Below are positions 1-8,321 of a stretch of 64,000 nucleotides of DNA, in pieces. This DNA is from Deltaproteobacteria bacterium. Its GTDB lineage: Bacteria > Myxococcota > Kuafuiibacteriia > Kuafuiibacteriales > Kuafuiibacteriaceae. How positions within the stretch are numbered: the first letter of the stretch is position 1; each line of letters opens with the position of its first letter. The notes beneath the pieces are model-generated. The model was not told the DNA's origin, did no database searches, and was given only the letters and a program-made list of their open reading frames with translations. The position numbers and the translations under genes were made by a program. The stretch lies in NCBI GenBank assembly GCA_020632995.1, contig JACKEN010000005.1, forward strand, positions 310,001-374,000, in the 5' to 3' direction.

Positions 1-207
1 CTGATGGCGCTGCCCGGAGCCGAGGTCGCCGACGTTCGCGAGCCCCGCATCGAGTCCGGCGCCCTGGAGGGGGCGAACCTCGACGTGGTGCACGGGATGA
101 TGGAGCTCATCCGTCACTCCCGGAGCTTCGAGAGCGCCACCAAGGTGATGCAGACCCTTTCGGACGTGGAGAAGCGCACCGCGCGTGGCTTCAACTCGGC
201 CGGCTAG
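1..207 (+). CDS. flgF: Flagellar basal-body rod protein FlgF, C-terminal end (partial)
   Basis: The frame is open from the window edge to the stop, so this is the last ~68 codons of a gene that begins outside. The residues 'LEGANLDVVHGMMELIR' followed by 'SRSFESATKVMQTL' match the conserved C-terminal helix of FlgF/FlgG-type rod proteins, which packs in the core of the proximal rod. It lies 13 nt before flgG on the same strand, the usual flgF-flgG order, which favours FlgF over other rod proteins. The N-terminal signature is not in the window. Confidence 0.85.
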   Translation: MMALPGAEVADVREPRIESGALEGANLDVVHGMMELIRHSRSFESATKVMQTLSDVEKRTARGFNSAG

Positions 208-220
208 AGGAGATACGAAG

Positions 221-1012
221 ATGATGCGAGCCCTCTCCACCGCCGCCACCGGCATGCAGGCCCAGCAGACCAAGCTGGACGTCACCGCCAACAACATCGC
301 GAACGTCGGCACCGTGGGCTTCAAGAAGAGCCGGGTCGAGTTCTCCGACCTCCTCTACCAGACCCAGTCCGGCGCCGGCTCCGCCACCAGCAGCCTCAGC
401 AAGACGCCTCAGGCGGTGCAGGTGGGCATGGGCGTCCGGGTGGACGGCACCGCCCGCCTCGAGACCCAGGGCACGCTGAAGAACACCGGCGACACCTTGA
501 ACATGGCGATCGAGGGCGCGGGCTACTTCCAGGTGGTGATGCCCTCGGGCGAGACCGCCTACACCCGGGCCGGCGCCTTCACGCGGGACGCCGACGGCTA
601 CCTCGTGAACTCCAACGGCTACCGGCTCGCCACCGACGTGAACATCCCGCCCGAGGCGGGGGACGCGGACGTGGACATCGCGGCCAACGGGGTGGTGATG
701 GTGCGGATGCCCGGCCAGGTCGAGCTGGAGGAGGCGGGCCGCATCGAGCTGGCCACCTTCGCCAACGCGGGTGGCCTCGAGGCCCTGGGCGACAACCTGT
801 TCCGCCAGACCGAGGGCTCGGGCGCGCCGGTGACGGTGACCCCGGGCGAGGCCGGCACCGGCCACCTGCGCTCGGGCTGGCTCGAGATGTCCAACGTCTC
901 GGTGGTGGAGGAGATGGTGGAGCTCATCTCGGGGCAGCGCGCCTACGAGGTGAACTCCCGCGTGGTCAAGGCCGCGGACGAGATGCTCCAGCAGGCCACG
1001 AACATCCGATAG
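221..1012 (+). CDS. flgG: Flagellar distal rod protein FlgG
   Basis: The 263-residue product builds the distal rod that passes through the peptidoglycan and outer membrane. The N-terminus (MMRALSTAATGMQAQQ, then LDVTANNIANVGTVGFKKS) is the flagellar rod/hook signature, and the C-terminus (SNVSVVEEMVELISGQRAYEVNS) is the matching helix. Length is normal for FlgG (about 260). The ATG at 221 was chosen because an AGAGGAGA ribosome site sits just upstream and the rod signature begins immediately. An in-frame start 36 nt earlier would overlap flgF. It is in an operon with flgF and flgA. Confidence 0.96.
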   Translation: MMRALSTAATGMQAQQTKLDVTANNIANVGTVGFKKSRVEFSDLLYQTQSGAGSATSSLSKTPQAVQVGMGVRVDGTARLETQGTLKNTGDTLNMAIEGAGYFQVVMPSGETAYTRAGAFTRDADGYLVNSNGYRLATDVNIPPEAGDADVDIAANGVVMVRMPGQVELEEAGRIELATFANAGGLEALGDNLFRQTEGSGAPVTVTPGEAGTGHLRSGWLEMSNVSVVEEMVELISGQRAYEVNSRVVKAADEMLQQATNIR

Positions 1013-1020
1013 GAGCCGAT

Positions 1021-1680
1021 GTGATGTACGCCGTCCTCGCCGCCCTGCTCGTCGTCGCCGCCCCCGCGTTGGAGGGCCCCGAGGCCCAGATCGCGGCCCA
1101 GATGCAGGCCGACCTGCCCATCGACCTCGCGGTGGTGAGCGTCTCGATCATGGGCGACGCCACCTGGTCGGAGCGGGCTCAGCTCTCGGTGAGCTGGCCG
1201 CGCGCCCCGCGGGCCGGCACCACCATGGTCCCGGTGACCGCGCGCGACGGCGGCGAGACCCGGAAGCTCTGGGCCGCGGTGAAGCTGGCCACCTTGCGTC
1301 CGGTCCTCGTGACCGCCCGCTCCCTCGCGGTGGGCGCGGTCCTCGAGCCCTCGGACCTGCGGGTGGAGCTGCAGCCGGTCCCCATGGGAGAGGGACTCGA
1401 CCTCACCGCCGACGCGTTAAGGGGGCAAGCCGTCTTGCGAGACCTGGCCGAGGGCGAGGTCGTCGGGCGGCGCGACGTGGTGCTGCCGGTGCCGCTGCCC
1501 CGCGGCACCACCGTGACCGTGGTGTCCAAGGTCGGCGCCGCCCGGGTGGAGGTCCAGGGGACCCTCGCCACCGCCGCGCGGCCCGGTGAGCGCGCCCGGG
1601 TGCGGGTGCCGATGACCTCCCGCCTGTTGGCGGGGCGCCTGGTGAGCCACGAAGAATTCCAACTGGAGGTGTTGCCGTGA
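1021..1680 (+). CDS. flgA: Flagellar P-ring assembly chaperone FlgA (SAF domain)
   Basis: The product is a 219-residue exported protein with a hydrophobic N-terminal signal (MMYAVLAALLVVAAPALEG). The C-terminal half has SAF-domain features: 'VLEPSDLRVELQPV' followed by 'LRGQAVLRDLAEGEVVGRRDV' around residues 100-155, then an antiparallel beta tail. In the family FlgA binds FlgI in the periplasm and promotes P-ring assembly. The start may be GTG 1021 or ATG 1024, and AGGAG at 1013-1017 fits either. Its stop overlaps the GTG of flgH. The flgA-flgH-flgI order supports the call. Confidence 0.9.
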   Translation: MMYAVLAALLVVAAPALEGPEAQIAAQMQADLPIDLAVVSVSIMGDATWSERAQLSVSWPRAPRAGTTMVPVTARDGGETRKLWAAVKLATLRPVLVTARSLAVGAVLEPSDLRVELQPVPMGEGLDLTADALRGQAVLRDLAEGEVVGRRDVVLPVPLPRGTTVTVVSKVGAARVEVQGTLATAARPGERARVRVPMTSRLLAGRLVSHEEFQLEVLP

Positions 1681-2342
1681 AGCGCCTGATCCTGATCTCG
1701 ATGTCCGCCGTCCTCTTCTCCGCCTGCGCCACCACGCCGCCCCCGGCCTTCGAGCGTCGGACCCGCAAGTTCGACATCGGCAAGTACCAGGAGCGGCCCG
1801 AGGCGGAGGGCGGCAGCCTCTACGTCGAGGGCAAGAGCTTCTTCGAGGACGAGCGCCCCAGCCGCGTCGGCGACGTGGTGGTGGTGCGGATCATGGAGGC
1901 CGACTCCGCCAGCCACGACTCCTCGGCCCAGCTGAGCCGGGACGCCAAGATGGACATGGGGATCAGCGGCTCCCTCACCAAGCTCGCCCCCGAGGCGGGG
2001 CTCACCGATCTGTTCGGCTACAGCAACAGCTCGTCCATGGACGGCTCGGGCGCCGTGCGCAGGAAGGGCGAGATCAAGGCGGTCCTGCCGGTCCGTGTGC
2101 AGGAGATCCTGCCGAACGGCGACCTCTACGTCGAGGGCTCCAAGGTGGTGCTCATCGACAGCGAGAAGCGCCAGCTCTACGTGAGCGGGGTGGTGCGGAC
2201 CGCGGACATCCAGCCCGACGGCTCTGTGCTGTCGTCCCGTATCTCCGACGCCGACATCACCTACATCACCGAGGGCGACGCGAGGGACGTGACCAAGCAG
2301 GGCTGGTTGACGAAGTTCCTCTCGTACGTCTGGCCCTTCTGA
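1677..2342 (+). CDS. flgH: Flagellar L-ring protein FlgH (lipoprotein)
   Basis: The 221-residue lipoprotein forms the outer-membrane L ring that acts as the rod bushing. The signal MKRLILISMSAVLFSAC ends in a lipobox with Cys17. The core contains FlgH motifs such as 'DERPSRVGDVVVVRIMEADSA' region residues 55-80, 'GEIKAVLPVRVQEILPNGDL', 'IDSEKRQLYVSGVVR' and a C-terminus ending in 'LSYVWPF', as is typical for the family. The GTG start overlaps the flgA stop (GTGA), suggesting translational coupling. Length is normal. Confidence 0.95.
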   Translation: MKRLILISMSAVLFSACATTPPPAFERRTRKFDIGKYQERPEAEGGSLYVEGKSFFEDERPSRVGDVVVVRIMEADSASHDSSAQLSRDAKMDMGISGSLTKLAPEAGLTDLFGYSNSSSMDGSGAVRRKGEIKAVLPVRVQEILPNGDLYVEGSKVVLIDSEKRQLYVSGVVRTADIQPDGSVLSSRISDADITYITEGDARDVTKQGWLTKFLSYVWPF

Positions 2343-2351
2343 GGAGAACCC

Positions 2352-3446
2352 ATGCGCACCTCACTCGCCCTCATCACCGCCATCGTGCTCGCCGCCCCCG
2401 CGGCCCACGCGGCTCGCTTGAAGGACCTCGTCACGGTGGAGGGCTTCCGCAGCAACCACCTCGTAGGGCTGGGCCTCGTGGTCGGCCTGGACGGCACCGG
2501 CGATCGGCCGGGCGATCCTGCCACCCGTCAGGCGACCGCCAACCTGCTCCGCCACTTGGGCAACCAGGTCGCGGCGAGCGACATCCGGGCCCGCAACGTG
2601 GCCCTGGTGACCGTCACCGGCGAGCTCGGCGCGTTCATGCGCCCCGGCATCAAGGTGGACGTCACCATCTCCTCCGCCGGCTCGGCCACGAGCCTGCAGG
2701 GCGGGACCCTCCTGTCCACCCCGCTCAAGGCGGTGAACGGCAAGATCTACGCGTTCGCGCAGGGCCAGTTGACGGTGGGCGGCTTCGAGGTGGAGTCCAA
2801 CCAGACCGGCTCCTTCTTCCGCAAGAACCACGTCACGGTGGCGCGCATCCCGGGTGGGGCCACGATCGAGCGCGGCGTCCCCCAGCGGCTCCCGGAGGAG
2901 AAGCTGCACCTGCTCCTCAACGAGCCGGACTTCACCACCGCGAGCCGCATCGAGGCGGCGATCGAGAGCACCCTCGGCTCCACCGTGGCCGAGGTCCTGG
3001 ATCCCGGCCTGGTCGAGGTGAAGGTTTCGGGGGCCTGGAAGGGCCGCGTCATCGGGCTCCTCGCGACCCTGGAGTCGGTGGAGGCGGTGCCCGACGCGCC
3101 CGCGCGGGTCATCGTGGATGAGCGCACCGGGACGGTGGTGGCGGGCGGCGGCCTGACCCTCGGCCCGGCCGCGGTCGCCTACGGCGGGCTCGAGATCCGG
3201 ATCCAGGAGCGCTTCGGGGTGTCGCAGCCTCAGCCCTTCGCGCAGGGGGACACCGTCGTGATCCCGGAGAGCGAGGTCCAGGCGGAGGAGAAGGGCGGCA
3301 AGATGGTTGCCCTGTCGACCGCCGCCACCCTGGCCGATGTGGCCGCGGCCCTCAACGCGCTGAACGTGAAGCCGAGAGATCTGATCGCCATCCTGCAGGC
3401 GCTCCGGGCGGCCGGCGCGCTGCGGGCCGAGGTCCGGGTGCTGTGA
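2352..3446 (+). CDS. flgI: Flagellar P-ring protein FlgI
   Basis: The 364-residue periplasmic protein polymerises as the P ring around the rod in the peptidoglycan layer. It has a cleavable signal (MRTSLALITAIVLAAPAAHA) and then the diagnostic 'ARLKDLVTVEGFRSNHLVGLG' start of the mature protein with 'VVGLDGTGD'. Downstream are 'NVALVTVTGELGAFMRPG', 'VDVTISSAGSATSLQGGTLL' and 'VVAGGGLTLGPAAVAYGGL'. Length is typical. It sits 9 nt after flgH behind a GAGGAG site. Confidence 0.96.
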   Translation: MRTSLALITAIVLAAPAAHAARLKDLVTVEGFRSNHLVGLGLVVGLDGTGDRPGDPATRQATANLLRHLGNQVAASDIRARNVALVTVTGELGAFMRPGIKVDVTISSAGSATSLQGGTLLSTPLKAVNGKIYAFAQGQLTVGGFEVESNQTGSFFRKNHVTVARIPGGATIERGVPQRLPEEKLHLLLNEPDFTTASRIEAAIESTLGSTVAEVLDPGLVEVKVSGAWKGRVIGLLATLESVEAVPDAPARVIVDERTGTVVAGGGLTLGPAAVAYGGLEIRIQERFGVSQPQPFAQGDTVVIPESEVQAEEKGGKMVALSTAATLADVAAALNALNVKPRDLIAILQALRAAGALRAEVRVL

Positions 3447-3456
3447 GGACTGAACG

Positions 3457-4200
3457 ATGGTGAACATGCCCACCCTGCCCCCGACGTCCGACGTCGGGAC
3501 GCGCGCGCCGGACCAGAAGGAGGCGCTCTCGGACTTCAGCGCCTACTTCGTGCGCCAGCTCTTGAGCGCGGCCCACGTGGGCGAGGGCCTCGGGATGGGC
3601 GAGGGCGCCGGCGCCTCTCAGTATGGAGACATGGTGCGTGACGCCCTGGCCGACGCGATGGCGAGGGGCGACAGCCTCGGCCTCGAGGCGGAGCTGGGCG
3701 AGGCGCTCGGTCAGCCCCGCGGGACGGCGATGGTCGACGCGATGCGCGCGAGCCACGCCCTCCGGAACGTGGGTGATCGCGATCTGCGCCTGAGCAGTGC
3801 CCCGGTTCGAGGCACCGTCAGCTCCGACTTCGGAGATCGCGTCCACCCCATCACCAAGCAACGCCACTTGCACGAAGGGCTGGACCTCGCCGCCGCTCGG
3901 GGGACCCCCGTGGTCGGGGCGGGCGCCGGGGTCGTCGTGCGGGCCGAAGAAGCCGGTCATTACGGGAACCTGGTGGTGGTGGACCACGGGGATGGCCTCG
4001 AGACCCGCTACGCCCACCTCGACAGCATCCAGGTGAAGCCCGGCGATCACATTGGCGCCGGGCAGCCCCTGGGTACGGTGGGCGACACCGGTCGCACCAC
4101 CGGCCCGCACCTCCATTTCGAGGTGCGACGGCACGGACGACCAGAAAATCCACTTCGTGTGGTCGGGGCACTTAACGCCGGCGCGGTTCGGTCGAGATGA
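3457..4200 (+). CDS. flgJ: FlgJ-type rod-binding domain fused to M23 (LytM) peptidase
   Basis: The 247-residue protein has two parts. Residues about 20-100 (ALSDFSAYFVRQLL, GASQYGDMVRDALADAMAR) look like the rod-binding/capping domain of FlgJ. Residues about 115-235 are an M23 metallopeptidase: 'SSDFGDRVHPITKQRHLHEG', zinc-type HxxxD at H139/D143, H187 in 'RYAHLD' and HxH at H218/H220 in 'GPHLHFEVR'. Enterobacterial FlgJ instead carries a glucosaminidase domain, so cell-wall opening for the rod may here be done by cutting peptide cross-links. No signal peptide is seen, consistent with export through the flagellar secretion system. The position after flgI is the usual flgJ slot. Confidence 0.85.
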   Translation: MVNMPTLPPTSDVGTRAPDQKEALSDFSAYFVRQLLSAAHVGEGLGMGEGAGASQYGDMVRDALADAMARGDSLGLEAELGEALGQPRGTAMVDAMRASHALRNVGDRDLRLSSAPVRGTVSSDFGDRVHPITKQRHLHEGLDLAAARGTPVVGAGAGVVVRAEEAGHYGNLVVVDHGDGLETRYAHLDSIQVKPGDHIGAGQPLGTVGDTGRTTGPHLHFEVRRHGRPENPLRVVGALNAGAVRSR

Positions 4201-4216
4201 AGAGTTGGAGGAGACC

Positions 4217-4579
4217 ATGAGGATTTACGGCTCCAGCGATTTTCAGGCGAAACCCGAGCCTGCGGACGGCAAGCGTCGGGATCGCGCCGCGTCGGGGGTG
4301 CGGGAGGCGGCGAAGACCGCCGCGGCCGAGGAGGTGACCAAGGGCGCCCAGGGCAACACCGCCCAGCGCGCCACGGGCGCCGAGCCTGCGTCGAAGGAGG
4401 CGGTGGTGCTCTCCTCCCGCGCCAGCCGCTTCGCGGAGGTGAGCTCCGAGCAGCAGGCGGCCAGGGCTCAGCGGTTGGCTGAGGTGAAGAAGATGCTCGA
4501 CGACGGCGCGTACGAAGTGGACTTCGACCGCCTCGCCGACGGCCTGTTGGAGGAGGAGGTTCAAAGGGCCACGCCATGA
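4217..4579 (+). CDS. flgM: Negative regulator of flagellin synthesis FlgM (anti-sigma-28)
   Basis: The 120-residue, Lys/Glu/Ala-rich, probably disordered protein has a C-terminal half 'VVLSSRASRFAEVSSEQ' and 'RAQRLAEVKKMLDDGAYEVD' followed by 'FDRLADGLLEEEV'. This matches the FlgM helix pair that holds sigma-28 until the hook is complete. The ATG at 4217 follows a GGAGGAG ribosome site; earlier in-frame codons lie inside the flgJ-like gene. The gene is directly followed by flgN (ATGA overlap), the classic flgM-flgN arrangement. No sigma-28 gene is in the window. Confidence 0.85.
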   Translation: MRIYGSSDFQAKPEPADGKRRDRAASGVREAAKTAAAEEVTKGAQGNTAQRATGAEPASKEAVVLSSRASRFAEVSSEQQAARAQRLAEVKKMLDDGAYEVDFDRLADGLLEEEVQRATP

Positions 4580-4929
4580 ACCTCCTCAAGACACATATCG
4601 AGGAAATGATTGAGGTGCTCCGGGCGGAGCGCCGCGCCGTCGCGTCCTTGGATGTCGACTCGCTCAACCTCTTGACCGCGCGCAAGGTGGAGCAGCTCGA
4701 GAAGCTGCAGACCTTGATGGCGGGGGTCCCGGCGGCGGGGCCCGAGGCGCTGAGCGTGAAGGAGCAGGTGGCCCAGGTCTCGATCGAGGCCGAGGCCAAC
4801 GCGCACCTGATCAAGGACGCACTGGCTGTCGTTCAGGCTTTGCTTGGCCTGCCCAAGGGGGGCGGGCTGTACAACGCGCGAGGGGCAATCCAGTCGGAGG
4901 AGCGGCGAGGCGTGGCGCGGAGCATCTAG
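4576..4929 (+). CDS. flgN: FlgN-like flagellar export chaperone
   Basis: The small (117-residue) all-helical protein begins 'MNLLKTHIEEMIEVLRAERRA' in its first 21 residues and continues with 'ARKVEQLEKLQTLM', the FlgN pattern of two long amphipathic helices. In the family FlgN binds FlgK and FlgL and delivers them to the export gate. It overlaps the end of flgM by 4 nt and lies just before flgK, its expected client. FlgN proteins diverge strongly, so context carries part of the assignment. Confidence 0.78.
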   Translation: MNLLKTHIEEMIEVLRAERRAVASLDVDSLNLLTARKVEQLEKLQTLMAGVPAAGPEALSVKEQVAQVSIEAEANAHLIKDALAVVQALLGLPKGGGLYNARGAIQSEERRGVARSI

Positions 4930-4942
4930 AAGGGAGGCACTG

Positions 4943-6310
4943 ATGTCAGGCCTGTTCTCCCAGCTCTATCTCGGGACCAACGCGATCTCCGCGCAGCGCA
5001 CCGGTATAGCCGCAGCCAGCCACAACATCGCCAACGTCAACACGCCCGGCCACAACCGGGTCGACGCGGACTTCCGGGCCCAGAGCGGGCAGCTCCAGGG
5101 CGTGCGCGCCACCGGCTTCTCGAGCAGCGCCGACGCCATCCTCTCCTCACGCGAGCGCCTCGCCGACGCCGAGATGGGCCGATCGGAGGACCTCGCGACC
5201 GCGGCCATCTCGCTCGAGGGCGAGCTCGCCGCCTCGGGCGGCAACCTCGTGGACGCCATTGCGGCCCTCTTCGGGGGCATCATCGAGCTGTCCAGCAACC
5301 CCTCCGACGTGGCCCTGCGTGAGGCCGCCCTCTCCAACGCCCAGGCGGTGGGGGTCGCCTTCAACCGCTCGGCCCAGTCGATCGTCGACGCCCAGCAGGG
5401 GGCCGACGATCGCCTCGCCACCCTGGCCGACCAGGCATCCAGCCTCGCGGCCGAGATCGCGGCGGCGAACCGGGAGCTCTCCCAGGATCCGAACCCGTCG
5501 GTGGCCGATCGTCGGGATCAGGCGGCAAGAGAGCTTGCCGAGCTGGTGGGCGGGACGGCCCAGGTGGTGCCCAACGGCAGCATGCGAGTGACCCTCGAGG
5601 ACGGCTCGGTCCTGGTGGATCAGGATCGCGCCGCCCACTTCGAGACCACGGTGGACACCACCAACTATGGCGGCCACCTGCGCCTGGACGTGGTGAGCGC
5701 CTCCGGGCGCCGTGACGTCACCGGCGCGGTGACCACCGGTCGGGTGGGGGCGCAGCTCCAGTTCCGCGACGTCACGAGCAAGCAGATGTTGCAGGACATG
5801 GACCAGCTCGCCTTCGACCTGGCCACCCAGATCAACGCCACCCACCGGAACTACTCGGGCATGGACGGCGTCTCGGGCCGCGACCTCTTCGTGCCCCCGA
5901 CCGGGGTGCAGGGGTCTGCCCTGGCCTTCGCGGTGGATCCCCAGATGGTCGCAGACCCGGCGCGGCTGGCCGGGTCGAACCCGGCGCTGGGCTCCGGCGA
6001 CAACTCGGGCCTGCTCGCCCTGGCCGACCTCAGGAGCGCCGCGGTGGCCGGCGGTGGCTCCCGCACGTTCCTTGACGAGGGCCTCAGGATGCAGACCAGC
6101 CTCGGCTTCACCGTCCAGCGGGCCGAGAAGGACCAGGACATCGCCCAGCTCAGGAGCGACTCCCTCGCCGCGCTCCGCGACTCCGTCAGCGGGGTGAGCG
6201 TGGAGGAGGAGCTCACCAAGCTCCAGGCCTTCCAGCGGGCCACGGAGGCCTCCGTCCGGGTCATCCAGACCGTCGACTCGCTCCTCGGGAATCTGATCGA
6301 ATCCGTGTGA
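4943..6310 (+). CDS. flgK: Flagellar hook-associated protein 1 FlgK
   Basis: The 455-residue protein joins hook and filament. It opens with 'LGTNAISAQRTGIAAASHNI' and 'ANVNTPGHNR', the hook/rod signature as found in FlgK, and ends with 'SVEEELTKLQAFQRATEASV' and 'TVDSLLGNLIESV', the conserved C-terminal zipper. 'LSSNPSDVALREAALSNAQA' in the N-terminal third is also typical. The ATG at 4943 follows AGGGAGGCACTG. Length is at the short end for FlgK, implying a compact central domain. flgL follows after 95 nt. Confidence 0.95.
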   Translation: MSGLFSQLYLGTNAISAQRTGIAAASHNIANVNTPGHNRVDADFRAQSGQLQGVRATGFSSSADAILSSRERLADAEMGRSEDLATAAISLEGELAASGGNLVDAIAALFGGIIELSSNPSDVALREAALSNAQAVGVAFNRSAQSIVDAQQGADDRLATLADQASSLAAEIAAANRELSQDPNPSVADRRDQAARELAELVGGTAQVVPNGSMRVTLEDGSVLVDQDRAAHFETTVDTTNYGGHLRLDVVSASGRRDVTGAVTTGRVGAQLQFRDVTSKQMLQDMDQLAFDLATQINATHRNYSGMDGVSGRDLFVPPTGVQGSALAFAVDPQMVADPARLAGSNPALGSGDNSGLLALADLRSAAVAGGGSRTFLDEGLRMQTSLGFTVQRAEKDQDIAQLRSDSLAALRDSVSGVSVEEELTKLQAFQRATEASVRVIQTVDSLLGNLIESV

Positions 6311-6405
6311 TTTCCGCCGAATGCCCTGATGGGTACCTGCCGGATCGCCGGCCCGAGCCATCGGGCGGGGCGACCCGTGCGTCGTGCCCATGAATAGGAG
6401 CATCG

Positions 6406-7278
6406 ATGCGAATCACCGAAGGCAGACTCATGCAGGTCACCACGCGCGGCGTGAATGACTCCATGGAGAAGGTCGGTAAAGCGAGCGCGGCGCTGTCCTC
6501 CGGGTTTCGGGTGCAGCGACCCTCGGATGACCCCACCGCCTACATCGACGGGATGCGGGCCAAGGTCCGCCTCACCCTCAGCGATGCCCACGGCACCGCC
6601 ATGGCGCGGAGCCAGGACCGCCTCTCGGAGGTCGAGCTCCGCACCACCGAGATCACCGACATCCTCTCCCAGGCCCGTGAGCGGGCGGTGATGTTCGCCA
6701 ACGAGTCCTACTCGGCCGAGGCTCGCGCGCTGGGGGCGGAGGAGATCGCGGTGCTCCGGGAGCGCATCCTGTCGCTGTTGAACTCACAAGGTACCGACGG
6801 GGAGTATCTCTTCGGCGGCTCCCTCTCCAACCAACCGCCGTTCGACCCGCAGGGCACCTTCCTCGCCGACGGGTCCACCCGGACGGTGGAGACCCCCGAC
6901 GGTGGGCACATCCCGATGGCGGTCTCGGGCCTCGAGTTCACCTCGGCCTTCGGGGTGGACGTCCTCGGCACCGTGGACGCCTTCGTGGACGCCTTGAACA
7001 CCAACGACCTGCAAGGCATCCGTCAGTCCATGGACGACCTGGAGATGGCCTTCGAGCAGGTGGTGAGCATCACCCGCCGGGTGGGCGCCCGCTACGTCAG
7101 CATCGAGGACGCGGAGAACGCCCGCCAGGACCTGGACGTGCAGCTCGAGACGGTGTTCAGCGAGCGGCTGGCGACCGATCAGGTGGCCGCGGCCATCGAC
7201 CTGAACGCCGGTCGGAACGCCCTCGACGCGGCGCGCGCCGCGGCCGAGCAGATCATCGACATGACACGAGTGAGGTGA
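6406..7278 (+). CDS. flgL: Flagellar hook-associated protein 3 FlgL
   Basis: The 290-residue protein has a flagellin-like N-terminus ('MRITEGRLMQVTTRGVNDSM', then 'SSGFRVQRPSDDPTAY') and a C-terminal coiled-coil ('DLNAGRNALDAARAAAEQII'). 'SQGTDGEYLFGGS' in the middle is a strong FlgL marker. It forms the second hook-filament junction ring. An AGGAGC ribosome site lies before ATG 6406. flgK is upstream and fliC downstream, which is standard. Confidence 0.94.
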   Translation: MRITEGRLMQVTTRGVNDSMEKVGKASAALSSGFRVQRPSDDPTAYIDGMRAKVRLTLSDAHGTAMARSQDRLSEVELRTTEITDILSQARERAVMFANESYSAEARALGAEEIAVLRERILSLLNSQGTDGEYLFGGSLSNQPPFDPQGTFLADGSTRTVETPDGGHIPMAVSGLEFTSAFGVDVLGTVDAFVDALNTNDLQGIRQSMDDLEMAFEQVVSITRRVGARYVSIEDAENARQDLDVQLETVFSERLATDQVAAAIDLNAGRNALDAARAAAEQIIDMTRVR

Positions 7279-7397
7279 CGAGAAAAAAACGCGCGAGGGC
7301 CTTAGCGGCCCGGTGGTGATGGTCGAGTGACTACGCTGAGCGAGGTTCGGAAGAACTCAACCCTTCAGGCCTCGATTCCCCAAGGAGGAAGCAACAA

Positions 7398-8246
7398 ATG
7401 GCAGTCGTCATCAACACAAACGTTGCGTCTCTCGGGGCACAGCGTACGCTTGCGCGTACGACCAACGCCCTGCAGCGTAACATCGAAAAACTCTCGTCCG
7501 GTCAGCGCATCAACCGCGCCGCCGACGACGCGGCCGGCATGGGCATCAGTGAGAACCTGAAGGCCCAGACCCGCTCGCTGTCGCAGGCGGAGCGGAACGC
7601 GAACGACGGCATCTCGATGATTCAGGTGGCTGAGGCCGCGATGAACGAGCAAGCCGGCGTGCTCACGCGTCTGCGCGAGCTGGCGGTCCAGAGCTCGAAC
7701 GGCGTCCTGACGTCGACCGAGCGTGCGTTCATCGACGCTGAGTCGGACGCGCTGGTGGCCGAGGTCGACAGGATCTCGTCCGTCACCGAGTTCAACGGCA
7801 TCGCGATGATCGCGAACGGCACCAGCTCCGTGAACATGCACGTGGGCCTCAACGCCACGGCGAACGACCAGATCTCGGTGGCCTTCACGGCGACCGACGC
7901 GGCGACGCTGGGCACCGGTGGTGGCGGCAACGCGCTGAGCACGATCGACCTGGCCACCAGCCAGGCGTCGGCGCAGGGCTCCATCGGCATCATCGATGCG
8001 GCCATCTCGGATCTCTCGACCGCGCGGTCCACCCTGGGTGCTACCCAGAACCGCCTCGAGGTGACGGTGAGCAACCTCTCCTCGACCCGAGAGAACCTGG
8101 CGGCCGCCAACTCGCGTATCCGCGATGTGGACGTGGCTGAGGAGACCGCTCAGCTGACCAGGAACCAGATTCTGAGCCAGGCCGGCGTGGCCGTTCTGGC
8201 CCAGGCCAACCAGCTCCCGTCGGCGGCTCTGTCGCTGCTCGGGTAG
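7398..8246 (+). CDS. fliC: Flagellin FliC
   Basis: The 282-residue filament protein has the conserved N-terminal D0/D1 segment (MAVVINTNVASLGAQRTL, then 'IEKLSSGQRINRAADDAAGM') and the C-terminal 'SRIRDVDVAEETAQLTRNQI', 'LSQAGVAVLAQANQLPSAAL'. The surface-exposed central region is almost absent (a short Thr/Gly/Ala stretch around residues 155-180), so this is a minimal flagellin. The ribosome site AAGGAGGA at 7382-7389 is the best match to consensus seen in the flagellar cluster, fitting high expression. No convincing sigma-28 or sigma-54 promoter could be placed in the 119-nt leader. Confidence 0.97.
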   Translation: MAVVINTNVASLGAQRTLARTTNALQRNIEKLSSGQRINRAADDAAGMGISENLKAQTRSLSQAERNANDGISMIQVAEAAMNEQAGVLTRLRELAVQSSNGVLTSTERAFIDAESDALVAEVDRISSVTEFNGIAMIANGTSSVNMHVGLNATANDQISVAFTATDAATLGTGGGGNALSTIDLATSQASAQGSIGIIDAAISDLSTARSTLGATQNRLEVTVSNLSSTRENLAAANSRIRDVDVAEETAQLTRNQILSQAGVAVLAQANQLPSAALSLLG

Positions 8247-8255
8247 TGATTTGAT

Positions 8256-8287
8256 GGGGGGTCGCCGATCGCCCTCGGCGGCCCCCC
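8256..8287 (+). terminator. Strong hairpin between fliC and fliD
   Basis: A 13-bp stem (GGGGGGTCGCCGA against TCGGCGGCCCCCC, one T-G pair) with a 6-nt loop starts 9 nt after the fliC stop. There is no T-tract after it, so it may act as an mRNA-stabilising 3' structure or a partial terminator that lowers fliD relative to fliC, rather than as a full intrinsic terminator. Confidence 0.6.
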
Positions 8288-8321
8288 AGCGTCTCCGGAC
8301 GCGAAGGAGCAGGCGGACGTC

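Noticed and set aside
7279..7397. Possible sigma-28 promoter before fliC
   Set aside because: A TCAA ... GCCTCGAT pair is present but the spacing is far too short for a sigma-28 site; no sigma-54 GG/GC pair at proper spacing was found.
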